64,000 nucleotides of DNA from Nitriliruptoraceae bacterium (GTDB lineage: Bacteria; Actinomycetota; Nitriliruptoria; Nitriliruptorales; Nitriliruptoraceae), in the NCBI GenBank assembly GCA_003565155.1, contig PXDB01000053.1, positions 1 through 64,000 of the forward strand, in the 5' to 3' direction. A program made the translations under genes and the position numbers. The notes below the pieces were generated by a model. It made no database searches, was not told the DNA's origin, and was given only the letters and a program-made list of their open reading frames with translations. Shown piece by piece: positions 1 to 8,620 of this stretch (position 1 is the first letter of the stretch; every line of letters starts with the position of its first letter).

Positions 1-116
1 CACCCCGCTCGGCCCGCCGCCTCTCGACGACGGACTGGGGCCTGCTGCCGGGCACTCCGGTGTCTACCCGGTCGGGACTTCCACCCGCGGGCACGACGCA
101 ACTTCCAGGACGCAAC

Positions 117-878
117 ATGGCAGCAGCGTACGACAGCCCGCGTGCGCCGTCCCCGGCCGACCGGGTCGCGGCGGGCCGATCGGATCCTGACCGCGTGGTG
201 CTCGAGGGGGCGCATGCGCTCAAGCACGCCCTGCGCTTCGGCGCCGACATCGAGGTGGTGGTCACCCCGGACCGGGACGCCCTGCTGGCGCTGCTGTCGG
301 ATCTGGCGCCCGACGTCGTCCCGCGGGTCGCGGACCTGGCGGTGCCGCTGGAGCTCGCCGCCTGGCGGCGGGTCGCCCCGCGGGAGCTGCCCTCACCGGC
401 GCTCGGGCTGGCCCGGCGGCCCCGGTGGAGCGCCGCCGAGGTGGTCGCGGCACCCGGGCGGGTGCTCGTCCTCGAGGCACCCCGCCACCTCGGCAACCTC
501 GGCGCAAGCGTGCGCGTCGCCGCCGCGGCGGACGCCGGAGGTGTCCTGGTGCTCGGCGAGGCCGACCCGTGGCACCCGACGGCGGTCCGCGCGGCGGCAG
601 GGCTGCAGTTCGCCCTGCCGGTCGCGCAGGCACAGCTGCTGCCCGCGACCGACCGGCCCGTGCTCGGCCTGGACGCGGCTGGACGCGGCCTGCACGACAC
701 CGGCCTGCCGACCGAGGCCCTGCTGGTGGTCGGCACGGAACGGAAAGGGCTCTCGGCGCAGGTCCGTGACCGGCTCGACGGTCTCGTCGCCATCGAGATG
801 CGGGAGGGGGTGTCCAGCCTCAACCTCGCCACCGCGGTGGCGGTGGCCCTGTACGCCGGCCGCTGCGCCCCGGGGTAG
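117..878 (+). CDS. TrmH/SpoU-family RNA 2'-O-methyltransferase
   Basis: Cytoplasmic SAM-dependent methyltransferase of the SPOUT (trefoil-knot) class, expected to 2'-O-methylate a ribose in rRNA or tRNA. The 253-residue protein has a short substrate-binding N-terminal part (about residues 20-110) and a catalytic knot domain in the second half. The three SpoU motifs are visible: GNLGASVR, the GTERKGLS segment and the C-terminal EGVSSLNLATAVA. The ATG at 117 follows AGGA with a six-base gap and fits the family better than a GTG at 60. A standalone gene on the plus strand, followed after 116 bp by an acyl-CoA dehydrogenase. The exact RNA target cannot be told; 23S rRNA is typical for this length, which is family knowledge only. 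Confidence 0.88.
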   Translation: MAAAYDSPRAPSPADRVAAGRSDPDRVVLEGAHALKHALRFGADIEVVVTPDRDALLALLSDLAPDVVPRVADLAVPLELAAWRRVAPRELPSPALGLARRPRWSAAEVVAAPGRVLVLEAPRHLGNLGASVRVAAAADAGGVLVLGEADPWHPTAVRAAAGLQFALPVAQAQLLPATDRPVLGLDAAGRGLHDTGLPTEALLVVGTERKGLSAQVRDRLDGLVAIEMREGVSSLNLATAVAVALYAGRCAPG

Positions 879-994
879 GGGCTGGTCGGCCCACACCTCG
901 GTACGGTGCTCACGGGAGCCGTTCCGCCGGCGCACGGCGGACGCAGGAACGACCGGGTGCGTGACCGCGACCGGTGGCGGGACAGGAGCTGGCG

Positions 995-2707
995 ATGACC
1001 CTCGTGGAGCACACCGGACACCTGGAGCAGCCACCACGACTCAGCGACGAGTGGGCCGCCGACACCGCCCTGCAACGCCTGCTGGAGCGGATCCTGCCGC
1101 CGGAGGTCGCAGAGGAGATCACCCCGTCGTTGGCCGAGATGGGCATCCTCGCGGCCACGGACCTCAAGGCGATGGCGGACGAGGTCGACGACCCTGCCCA
1201 CGAACCGCGGCTGACACCCTTCGACGCGTGGGGCCGGCGCATCGACGAGGTGGAGACCTCCCCCGTCTGGGAGCGGATCGGCGACCTCGGCAAGGAACAC
1301 GGCGTGGTCGCCACGGCCTACGAGCGCGCCCACGGCGAGCACTCCCGGGTCCACCAGATGGCGCTGGTGTCGTTGTACGGCCCCTCCAGCGCCCTGTACT
1401 CCTGCCCCTTCGCGATGACCGACGGCGCTGCCGCCACCCTGCTCGCCCACGGCGACCGCGGCCTGATCGATCGGGCGCTGCCCCGCCTGACCAGTCGCGA
1501 CCCCGGGCAGGCGTGGACCTCGGGCCAGTGGATGACCGAGCGGGCGGGCGGCTCCGACGTGGGGCGGTCGGAGACCGTGGCCCGGCGCGACGGCGACGTG
1601 TGGCGTCTGACCGGCACCAAGTGGTTCACCTCGGCGGTGACCGCCGACATGGCGCTCACCCTGGCCCGCCCCGAGGGCAACGGTCCGGGCGGGCGCGGAC
1701 TGGCCATGTTCTCCGTCGAGGTACGCGACGACGAGGGGGCGCTCAACGGCGTGCGGGTGCTGCGGCTGAAGGACAAGCTGGGCACCCGGCAGATGCCCAC
1801 CGCGGAGCTCGCGCTGGAGGACACCGTCGCCCACCTCGTGGGCGCTCCCTCCGACGGCACGCGCGCCATCACGCCGATGCTGGCGATCACCCGGTTGTGG
1901 AACGCGGTCATCGCCGCCAGCGGACTGCGCCGGGGCCTGGCCCTGGCTCGGGACTACGCCACGCGACGGGTCGCCTTCGGGCAGCCGGTCATCGACCACC
2001 CGCTGCATCAGGCGACGCTCGCGTGGCTGCGGGTGGAGCATGAGTCCAGCCTGCAGCTGGTGTTCCGCACCGTGCAGCTGCTCGGCCGGCAGGAGGCCGG
2101 TGTCGCGACGGAGGCGGACCGTGCCGCCCTACGGCTGCTGCTGCCGATCACCAAGCTGGTCACGGGCAAGCAGGGGGTCGCCGGGGCCAGCGAAGCGCTG
2201 GAGGCCTTCGGTGGCGCGGGCTACATCGAGGACACCCACCTGCCCGTCCTGCTGCGCGACGCCCAGGTACTACCCATCTGGGAGGGCACCACCAACGTCC
2301 TCTCGCTGGACGTGCTGCGGGCGCTGCGTGATCCGGCGACGCTGCCGGCGCTGCGCGAGGAGATCAACGCCGCCGCGACCAGCACCCACCATCAACAGCT
2401 GGCCAGCATCGGCAAGCAGGCCGTGGACGCTGCGGACCACGCGGCTGCCTGGGCGTCCCAGGCCCGCGATCGCGGCCCTGCCGCCCTCGAGCACGGCGCC
2501 CGCCGGCTCGCGATGACGCTGGGGCGGGCGCTGCAGGCGGCCCTGCTCGCCCAGCAGGCTCAGCACGATCTGGACGTCCACGCCGACGCGCGCGGCCTGG
2601 CGGTGGCCCGGCGCTTCGCCGCGCAGGGCGTCGACCTGCTGGAGGTCCCCGGCGAAGGGCTGGCCGAGGACGCGGCGCTGGCACGGGACGAAGCGCTCCC
2701 GCTGTGA
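995..2707 (+). CDS. Acyl-CoA dehydrogenase, AidB-like subfamily
   Basis: FAD-dependent acyl-CoA dehydrogenase of about 570 residues, much longer than the usual 380, which points to the AidB/ACAD subgroup with an extra C-terminal helical region. Signature segments are the WMTERAGGSDVG motif near residue 175, TGTKWFTSA, the flavin-binding RRVAFGQP region and IWEGTTNVLSLDVLR, where the Glu of EGTTN corresponds to the catalytic-base region of the family. The ATG at 995 is preceded by AGGAG at good spacing, so the GTG at 974 was not used. It ends 9 bp from a convergent DUF885 gene. Substrate unknown; AidB-like members act on branched or aromatic acyl-CoAs or have lost metabolic activity, so no pathway is assigned. 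Confidence 0.88.
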   Translation: MTLVEHTGHLEQPPRLSDEWAADTALQRLLERILPPEVAEEITPSLAEMGILAATDLKAMADEVDDPAHEPRLTPFDAWGRRIDEVETSPVWERIGDLGKEHGVVATAYERAHGEHSRVHQMALVSLYGPSSALYSCPFAMTDGAAATLLAHGDRGLIDRALPRLTSRDPGQAWTSGQWMTERAGGSDVGRSETVARRDGDVWRLTGTKWFTSAVTADMALTLARPEGNGPGGRGLAMFSVEVRDDEGALNGVRVLRLKDKLGTRQMPTAELALEDTVAHLVGAPSDGTRAITPMLAITRLWNAVIAASGLRRGLALARDYATRRVAFGQPVIDHPLHQATLAWLRVEHESSLQLVFRTVQLLGRQEAGVATEADRAALRLLLPITKLVTGKQGVAGASEALEAFGGAGYIEDTHLPVLLRDAQVLPIWEGTTNVLSLDVLRALRDPATLPALREEINAAATSTHHQQLASIGKQAVDAADHAAAWASQARDRGPAALEHGARRLAMTLGRALQAALLAQQAQHDLDVHADARGLAVARRFAAQGVDLLEVPGEGLAEDAALARDEALPL

Positions 2708-2716
2708 GGCGGCGCG

Positions 2717-4462
2717 TCACGCCGGCGTCGCGAAGGGACGCCGGACCGGGGCGTCGTCGGCGAGCGCGGCAGCGAGCAGCGGCACGCTCGGGGTGCCGTG
2801 GGACAGCAGACGCTGGTGGAAGCGCTCCAGGTCGAAGTGGGGACCCTCACGGCGCTCGGCCTCGGCGCGGAGATCGGTCAGCTCCTCGCCACCGACGAAG
2901 TAGGAGCTCAGCTGGCCGGAGGTGACCTGCGCCCGCAGCACCGTGGCGCGGGCCTCGGCGGGCTCCTGGAAGGCGGCGCTGCGCAGCAGCTGCACCGCGT
3001 CCTCGTCGGCCAGCTCCCCGGCGTGCAGGCCGATGTCGATCAGGGCCGCGCTCGCGATCCGCAGCTCGTTGCGGAGATGGATCGTGCGGTAGTCCCCGGC
3101 CGACACCGCCGACGAGCCGTCGCTCGCGAAGCCGGCGGCGAAGACCTCCCGCTCGATGTAGACCGCCCACCCCTCCGCGAAGACGGGCCGGGCCAGCAGT
3201 CGGCGCGCCAACCGCGGGTGCAGGGCGGCGTGCTCCAGCTGGACCACGTGGCCCGGATAGCCCTCGTGGATGGCCAGGGAGCGCAGCGCCGCGGGCGAGA
3301 ACGCCCGGAGGAAGCGACGCGCCTGCTCGTCGGTCCACTCGGCCGGCACGGGAGAGAGGTAGTACGTGCACCCGGTCGCCGGCCGCAGCGGCGGGGGCGG
3401 GGTCACGAAGGCGACCGCCAGCCCCCGCAGGTAGGGCGGTACCTCGCGCACCCGCAGTCGTTCCGGCGGCGGGAGGTCGACCAACGCCACCTCGTCAGCG
3501 AAGGCACGGGCCTCGGCGATGGACCGGCACGCCTCGTCGAGCAGGGCACCCCGTGCGACCGCGGTGTCGGCGATGGCCTGCAGGCTGAGGCGGATGCGGC
3601 GGTCCACGTCACGTTCCAGCGGGACCCCGGGGAAGCGCTGCTCCCAGCCCGCCCCGGTCTCCTCCGCCAGACGCTCCCGCACACCCGCGATCCAGGTGCG
3701 GGCGCGGTCCTCGATCTGCGTCGGATCCATGACGGTGCCGAGCGCCGCGCGCAGGACCGTGGCGTGCTGCTCCGGGCCCAGCCGCCACTCCCCGGGCTGA
3801 TCGTCGCCGAGCTCGTCGAGCAGCGCCGCGAAGGCTTCCAGGCCCTCCGCCGCCACCTCGCCGGCGTCCCGGGCGGGTGACACGTCCACGCCGAGGTCCT
3901 CCGCACATGCCGGCAGCACGTCACGGACCAGGGTCAACAGGCCCGGCAGCCGCTGCAGCGCGACCTCGAGGTGCGGCGCCGGCGCCGTCGCCAGCAGGCC
4001 GCTGGCCTGCTCGAGGAGCACGGGGACACGACGGGCGCGCTGGCTCGCGGCCTCCAAGCGGCGGCAGCGGTCCTCGTCGGTGCCATCGTCCCAGGCCAGC
4101 AGCTCGTGGACGGCAGCTGCCACGGTGTCGAGTACGGCCAGTGGGTCGAGGAGCAGTCGGGGACGCACATCCAACTGGTAGCGCCGGAACTCGAGCTCCG
4201 CGGCGAGCAGGTCGAGGTCGCCCGACGCCTCCCGCGCCGCCGGTCCGGGGAGCGCGGCGAGCTCCGCTCGGGTGCCCGCCACCTCGGCGGCCAACACGGC
4301 GAGATCGCGGCTGCGTGCGGCCAGCGCCGCCGGGTCGAGGTCGGGAAGCTCGCCGTCGAGGCCCTGGAGACCGATCCGGGTCGCCTCGACGGGTTCGTGG
4401 CGGGCGACCACGTCGAGGTAGCGCAGTACGAGCCGCTCGGCGGTGGCCTCAGGCTGCTCCAC
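2717..4462 (-). CDS. DUF885 family putative metallopeptidase-like protein
   Basis: A 581-residue protein of the DUF885 family. The hallmark is the HEGYPGH motif (within LAIHEGYPGHVVQLEHAA, about residue 400), which resembles an HExxH-type zinc site and gave the family its putative metallopeptidase label. The rest is helical and rich in Ala/Arg/Glu; no signal peptide or membrane segment is visible, so it is probably cytoplasmic. Translation starts at a GTG. It stands alone on the minus strand, convergent with the acyl-CoA dehydrogenase and divergent from the helicase. Some DUF885 members have been reported as peptidases, but the activity of this one is unknown. Confidence 0.8.
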   Translation of the reverse strand: MEQPEATAERLVLRYLDVVARHEPVEATRIGLQGLDGELPDLDPAALAARSRDLAVLAAEVAGTRAELAALPGPAAREASGDLDLLAAELEFRRYQLDVRPRLLLDPLAVLDTVAAAVHELLAWDDGTDEDRCRRLEAASQRARRVPVLLEQASGLLATAPAPHLEVALQRLPGLLTLVRDVLPACAEDLGVDVSPARDAGEVAAEGLEAFAALLDELGDDQPGEWRLGPEQHATVLRAALGTVMDPTQIEDRARTWIAGVRERLAEETGAGWEQRFPGVPLERDVDRRIRLSLQAIADTAVARGALLDEACRSIAEARAFADEVALVDLPPPERLRVREVPPYLRGLAVAFVTPPPPLRPATGCTYYLSPVPAEWTDEQARRFLRAFSPAALRSLAIHEGYPGHVVQLEHAALHPRLARRLLARPVFAEGWAVYIEREVFAAGFASDGSSAVSAGDYRTIHLRNELRIASAALIDIGLHAGELADEDAVQLLRSAAFQEPAEARATVLRAQVTSGQLSSYFVGGEELTDLRAEAERREGPHFDLERFHQRLLSHGTPSVPLLAAALADDAPVRRPFATPA

Positions 4463-4571
4463 GCGTTGCGCTCCGGGGGTGGCGAACCCGGGACGCTAGT
4501 GCGCCGACAGCCGGCACGCGGCGTCGCGCCGGGGAGCGGCAGGACGTCGGGAGAGGGCCCGCAACGTCGGC

Positions 4572-4708
4572 TACCCTTCCCCTCGCGCGATCACGACGGG
4601 CCACCGCACCGGCGGCCCGGCGGTCCGCACCGGCAGCCGAACCGGCCTGCCCCCTCGTCGTCACCGAACGGCGGGGGAACGCCTCCCCCACACCCCGGGG
4701 AGGCCCCG
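4572..4708 (+). promoter_or_regulatory. Long structured 5' leader of the DEAD-box helicase gene
   Basis: The 246 bp between the DUF885 start and the helicase start hold no gene. A TACCCT -10 box lies at 4572-4577, implying a leader of about 130 nt. Near its end three segments compete: GGGGGA (4673-4678) can pair with TCCCCC (4684-4689), or GCCTCCCC (4681-4688) can pair with GGGGAGGC (4697-4704). The last segment contains the Shine-Dalgarno GGGGAGG of the ATG at 4709. The two hairpins cannot coexist, so the leader could expose or hide the ribosome site. The base pairing is read directly from the sequence; regulation is inferred. Confidence 0.5.
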
Positions 4709-6718
4709 ATGAGCTGCGATCGCCAGGCGTGCGCACCACCTCCACCTCGCCGGGGATCGCCCGGACGAGAGATGCACGTGACCAAGACCTTCCACGACCT
4801 GGGTGTCCATCCCGCCCTCAGCGACGCGCTCGTGCGTCAGGGCATCACCCATCCCTTCCCGATCCAGGAGCTCACGCTCCCCCTTGCCCTCGACGGCCAC
4901 GACCTCATCGGTCAGGCACGTACCGGCACGGGCAAGACCCTGGCGTTCGGCCTCCCGCTGCTGCAACGCCTGGATCCCGACAAGGGCGCGACCCAGGCAC
5001 TGGTCGTCGTGCCCACCCGCGAGCTGTGCGTGCAGGTCTTCGAGGACCTGAAGATCGGCGCCGAGCTGGGGCTCACCTCGATCAGCGTGTACGGCGGCGT
5101 CGGCTACGACGAGCAGAACGAGGCGCTGACCTCCGGTGTGCACATCGTGGTCGGTACCCCTGGGCGCCTGCTCGACCACCTCAACCGCGGCAACCTCGAC
5201 CTCAGCCAGGTCACCCAACTGGTCCTCGATGAGGCGGACGAGATGCTCGACATGGGCTTCCTGCCCGACGTCGAGCGGCTCGTCGAGGCCTGCCAGGGCG
5301 AGGCGCGGCACACGATGCTGTTCTCGGCGACGATGCCGACCCCGATCGTGAAGCTGGCGCGGCGTTACATGGACCACCCCACCTTCACGCGCGCCGATCA
5401 CCACGAGCAGCCCGAGACCGCACCCAACGTCGAACAGCACTTCTTCCAGGTCCACCGCATGGACAAACCGCGCCTGCTCGCACGCATCCTGCAGGACGAG
5501 GGGCGCGGCGGGGTGTACGTCTTCGTGCGGACCAAGCACATGGCCGACCGGCTGGTCAACGAACTCGAGGAGCTCGACACCCCGGCGGTCGCGATCCACG
5601 GGGATCTGCGCCAATCCACCCGCGAGCGCAACCTGGACCGCTTCCGGCAGGGGAAGGCGACGGTGCTGGTGGCCACGGAGGTCGCCGCCCGCGGGCTGGA
5701 CGTCCACGGGGTGACCCACGTGGTCAACTACGACTGCCCCGACGACGAGAAGATGTACCTGCACCGCATCGGGCGCACCGCCCGCGCGGGAGGCTCGGGC
5801 ACGGCCATCACCTTCGCGGAGTTCAACGAGGTCGACCGCCTCAACGTCATCCGCAAGAAGCTCGGTGCCACCGACACCGAGCTCGCGCAGGTGTTCTCCA
5901 CCTCCTCGGAGCTCGCCGAGCGGTTCACGCTCCCCGAGACCCGGCCCTGGGACCACCTCTCCCGCAACGGATCCGCGACGCGGTCCGGCGCAGGGTCGCG
6001 CTCGGGGACACCGGCCGGTGCACGGTCGGACAGACGCACCGACGGCGGCGGTCGTGACGACCGTCGGCAGCAGCGGCGCGGCGCCACCGACGGACGCCCG
6101 AAGAGCGCGCGCTCCCAGGAGGGGCGCGGGCAGGACCGGGATGCCGACCGGCGCCGTCGGCCGCGCACCGCAGCGCCGACCGTCGAGGAGGAGACCGCCG
6201 CCCCGACCGCGACGTCCCCCGTCCCGGCCACGACCGAGGCGTCAGCGGCCCCGACGGCACCGGCGAGCGACGACCGCGCCGACGCAGGGGCGGTCGAGCG
6301 CACCCGCAGCCGGACGCGGACCCGCGCCCGCACCACCGCGGCCGACGGTGATCAGGGCGGACGTTCCGCGGACGAGCGCACCGGCTCGGACGGCTCCGGT
6401 CGGACGCGGGCCCGGTCCCGACAGGGCGACCGGGACACCGCAGGGCGCTCCGGCAGCGATGAGCAGCAGGCCCCAGGGGGCGGCGCCAAGGACCGTGACC
6501 GGCAACGCTCGGGCCGGGCGCGCTCGCAGCCCGCGAGGTCGGGCGGGAACACCGCTGATCGTGACCGCAGCGGCGGTGGGAGCCGTGGCAGCGCGTCCGC
6601 CAGCGCCGGGCGCACGGGCCAGCCCGTCGGCGAGGAGCCCACCGACCGTGGCGGTCAGGCCCGCGGGCAGGGTCAGCCCCAACGGTCCCGTCGGGTGAGG
6701 GTCGAACACCTGCCCTGA
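4709..6718 (+). CDS. DEAD-box ATP-dependent RNA helicase with long disordered tail
   Basis: Superfamily 2 RNA helicase that unwinds RNA using ATP, likely in ribosome assembly or RNA turnover. All motifs are in order: Q motif (FPIQ), ARTGTGKT (I), PTREL (Ia), TPGR (Ib), DEAD (II), SAT (III), then ARGLDV (V) and HRIGRTAR (VI). After about residue 420 comes a 230-residue low-complexity tail rich in Arg, Gly, Ser, Asp and Thr, probably disordered and RNA-binding. The start is ambiguous. The ATG at 4709 has an ideal Shine-Dalgarno but adds 21 residues with poor third-position GC; the ATG at 4772 (MHVTKTFHDLG) matches the family but has a weak site. I use 4709 because ribosomes starting there read in frame into the helicase. 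Confidence 0.9.
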   Translation: MSCDRQACAPPPPRRGSPGREMHVTKTFHDLGVHPALSDALVRQGITHPFPIQELTLPLALDGHDLIGQARTGTGKTLAFGLPLLQRLDPDKGATQALVVVPTRELCVQVFEDLKIGAELGLTSISVYGGVGYDEQNEALTSGVHIVVGTPGRLLDHLNRGNLDLSQVTQLVLDEADEMLDMGFLPDVERLVEACQGEARHTMLFSATMPTPIVKLARRYMDHPTFTRADHHEQPETAPNVEQHFFQVHRMDKPRLLARILQDEGRGGVYVFVRTKHMADRLVNELEELDTPAVAIHGDLRQSTRERNLDRFRQGKATVLVATEVAARGLDVHGVTHVVNYDCPDDEKMYLHRIGRTARAGGSGTAITFAEFNEVDRLNVIRKKLGATDTELAQVFSTSSELAERFTLPETRPWDHLSRNGSATRSGAGSRSGTPAGARSDRRTDGGGRDDRRQQRRGATDGRPKSARSQEGRGQDRDADRRRRPRTAAPTVEEETAAPTATSPVPATTEASAAPTAPASDDRADAGAVERTRSRTRTRARTTAADGDQGGRSADERTGSDGSGRTRARSRQGDRDTAGRSGSDEQQAPGGGAKDRDRQRSGRARSQPARSGGNTADRDRSGGGSRGSASASAGRTGQPVGEEPTDRGGQARGQGQPQRSRRVRVEHLP

Positions 6719-6741
6719 CCAACCGGGCGCGAGGGTGGGTG

Positions 6742-7101
6742 TCAGCTCGACGGGCGCCAGGGCGCCCGAAGGATCCGCAGCGCCTGCCCGGTACGCACCT
6801 CGAGACCGGCGTAGCGGTCGCAGTTCGGGCAACGGCTGTACAGACGCCGGCGGACGGGATCCAGCAGGAAGGGCGGTCGGAGCAGCCGCACGGCCTCGAG
6901 CAGGGACAGGCCGAAGGGCACGTCACAGCGCCGGCAGCGCAGCTCGACCTGGCTGGTCGGGGCCGCACTCGGCGCCGTCGAGTAGAGCGCCTCCTTCCCG
7001 AGCCCATCGCGCGGCGCAGCCGTACGCTCCGGGCCCGCGATGCGGTCGAAGGCCGGTGAGGTCCCCGGACGACGGGCGTCGCTGCGGCCCTGCGCTCCCA
7101 T
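6742..7101 (-). CDS. Small zinc-ribbon protein of the ParA/FHA-LuxR operon
   Basis: A 119-residue protein, family not recognised. It has two CxxC knuckles about 30 residues apart (CRRC and CPNC), which make a likely zinc ribbon in its C-terminal two thirds, and an Arg-rich C-terminus. The N-terminal 40 residues look flexible. Its ATG overlaps the stop of the ParA gene by one base (ATGA), so it is very likely translationally coupled and the third gene of the operon. The same frame stays open upstream, but that part is antisense to ParA coding and has no ribosome site. A nucleic-acid or partner-protein binding role is plausible from the fold; function unknown. Confidence 0.65.
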   Translation of the reverse strand: MGAQGRSDARRPGTSPAFDRIAGPERTAAPRDGLGKEALYSTAPSAAPTSQVELRCRRCDVPFGLSLLEAVRLLRPPFLLDPVRRRLYSRCPNCDRYAGLEVRTGQALRILRAPWRPSS

Positions 7102-7943
7102 CAGCCGGCCCCGTCCTCGACCAGGCCCAACACGGCCGAGCGCTGGGCCTCGGTCCAGCCGGCCGCCTCCAGCAGCCGGGCGTCCACCTCGTAGCCCAGC
7201 AACTCCCGGGCGATGGCCCGGTACGCAGCGGTGCCGGGCACACCGGTGCGGGCGCTGACCAGGCTCGCCCCGCCGGTCGGCGCCTCGGCGAAGCGGACGG
7301 ACTTGCGGACGGGTGGGCCGACCAGGGGCAGGTCGTACCGCGCCAGCAGGTCCCGGAGCACCTCGCGGCTGTGCCGGGGTCGCGGGTCGAACATCGTGGC
7401 GATCAGGCCACGGACCTCCAGCGCCCGGTTCGTCAGGCGCTTGACGTCGGAGATCGTCTCGAGGAGCTGGCTGACCCCACGGTGGGACAGGGTCTCGCAC
7501 TGCACGGGGATCAGCACCTCGTCAGCTGCCGTCAGGCCGTTGATCGTGAGCACCCCCAGCGACGGTGCGCAGTCGACCAGCACCACGTCGTAGCTGTCGA
7601 GCAGGTCGGTCAGCTCACCCCGCAACAGGTACTCGCGCCCGGTGCGTGACAGCAGCGTGACCTCCGCACCGGCCAGGTCGATGTTGGCCGGGACGATGTC
7701 GACCTCACCGTCCTGGATGATGGTGTCGGCCAGCGAGGTGCGGCCGACGACGGTGTCGTTGAGGGAGGGTTCGATCGCGTCGGGGTCGTAGCCGAGCGAG
7801 AAGGTCAGGCACCCCTGTGGATCGAGGTCGACGACCAGCACCGCAGCGTCGAGCTCGGCCATCGCGGCGGCGATGTTGAGGGTGGTGGTGGTCTTTCCCA
7901 CCCCGCCCTTCTGGTTCGCGACGGCGATGACGGTGGCGGTCAC
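7101..7943 (-). CDS. ParA/Soj-like ATPase, no ParB partner
   Basis: Deviant Walker-A ATPase of the ParA/MinD group, 280 residues. The P-loop KGGVGKTT is near the N-terminus with the signature lysine, Walker A' is seen as VVDLDPQG, and Walker B as DVVLVDCAPSLG. Such proteins form ATP dimers on DNA or membrane and position cargo such as chromosomes, plasmids, chemoreceptors or carboxysomes. Translation starts at a GTG overlapping the upstream stop by four bases (GTGA). No ParB, parS-like cluster or gidA/rsmG neighbourhood is present, so this is probably not the chromosomal Soj. Its partners are instead an FHA-LuxR protein and a zinc-ribbon protein, which makes it an orphan ParA of unknown cargo. 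Confidence 0.85.
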   Translation of the reverse strand: MTATVIAVANQKGGVGKTTTTLNIAAAMAELDAAVLVVDLDPQGCLTFSLGYDPDAIEPSLNDTVVGRTSLADTIIQDGEVDIVPANIDLAGAEVTLLSRTGREYLLRGELTDLLDSYDVVLVDCAPSLGVLTINGLTAADEVLIPVQCETLSHRGVSQLLETISDVKRLTNRALEVRGLIATMFDPRPRHSREVLRDLLARYDLPLVGPPVRKSVRFAEAPTGGASLVSARTGVPGTAAYRAIARELLGYEVDARLLEAAGWTEAQRSAVLGLVEDGAG

Positions 7944-8524
7944 AGCAGCCCGAGCTTGCCGGCCTCAGCGACCGCGCCCGCACGATTGCGGACACCGAGC
8001 TTGTCGTACAGCTCCTGGGCGTAGGCCTTGACCGTCCGTTCGGTGACGCCGAGCTCCTCGCCGATCTCGGAGTTGGTCATGCCCTCGGCCATCAGCTCCA
8101 GGACCTGCTGCTGGCGGGGCGAGAGGTGTGGACCGGTCTCGACCTTCGGCATGTCGAACACCACCGTGGCATCCTCCCGCTGGGAGGCGGCCGCCGGATC
8201 CTCGAAGGTCGCGGTGACCGGGCCGAAGCTGACGCGGTCCCCGTGGCGCAGCACGCGCGGCCCTTCGAGGGTGTCACCGTTGACCTTGGTGCCGGCAGCG
8301 GACCCGAGATCGGTGACGATCACCGCGGACGCTTCCCGTCGCACCTCCGCGTGGACGCGCGAGACCCGGGGGTCCGGGAGCACATAGGGGTTGTCCTCCC
8401 GGCGGCCGAGGGTGGCGACGTCACGGTCGAGCCGCACCACACGGCCTGCCAGGGCCCCCTCGCTGAAGTGCAGCGTCGGGACCGGAACGATCTTCTGTGC
8501 CTTCTGGACGTTGCCCTCCGCCAC
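7940..8524 (-). CDS. FHA domain fused to a LuxR-type helix-turn-helix
   Basis: A 194-residue two-domain protein. Residues about 25-110 form an FHA domain (phosphothreonine recognition), with the typical GRREDN, SRVHAEV, GTKVNG and HGDRVSFG elements. Residues about 130-192 are a LuxR/GerE helix-turn-helix (LSPRQQQVLELMAEGMTNSEIGEELGVTERTVKAY). There is no receiver or autoinducer domain, so the expected input is a Ser/Thr-kinase phosphopeptide and the output DNA binding. GTG start with AGGAGG five bases upstream. First gene of the ParA operon. The 25-bp repeats just upstream contain a CGACCG/CGGTCG inverted repeat that could be its own operator; this is inference. Confidence 0.85.
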   Translation of the reverse strand: MAEGNVQKAQKIVPVPTLHFSEGALAGRVVRLDRDVATLGRREDNPYVLPDPRVSRVHAEVRREASAVIVTDLGSAAGTKVNGDTLEGPRVLRHGDRVSFGPVTATFEDPAAASQREDATVVFDMPKVETGPHLSPRQQQVLELMAEGMTNSEIGEELGVTERTVKAYAQELYDKLGVRNRAGAVAEAGKLGLL

Positions 8525-8609
8525 GGTGCCTCCTCCGCATCCGGGCCGGCACAGCGCACCGATCCGTCCCGTGGTGGACGACAGCTCGGCGGCGACCGGC
8601 GTGACGACA

Positions 8610-8615
8610 ATCCTA
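8610..8615 (-). promoter_or_regulatory. Candidate -10 box for the FHA-LuxR/ParA operon
   Basis: TAGGAT on the minus strand, about 85 bases before the GTG at 8524 and immediately downstream of the tandem repeat array, the nearest repeat ending only five bases away. The spacing puts the first repeats over the -35 region. No clear -35 hexamer is visible. Confidence 0.4.
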
Positions 8616-8620
8616 ACCCT

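Noticed and set aside
142-2043. Long plus-strand reading frame of about 630 residues spanning the TrmH and acyl-CoA dehydrogenase genes
   Set aside because: It is Arg/Pro-rich shadow translation of two well-supported genes in other frames, a usual effect of very high GC.
7102-7500. Possible longer zinc-ribbon protein reading through ParA
   Set aside because: That part lies in another frame of the ParA gene; the ATG at 7101 is coupled by ATGA and starts the meaningful part.
7101-8524. Chromosomal parAB locus near oriC
   Set aside because: No ParB, no parS-like 16-mer cluster, and no dnaA, rsmG, gidB or rnpA nearby.
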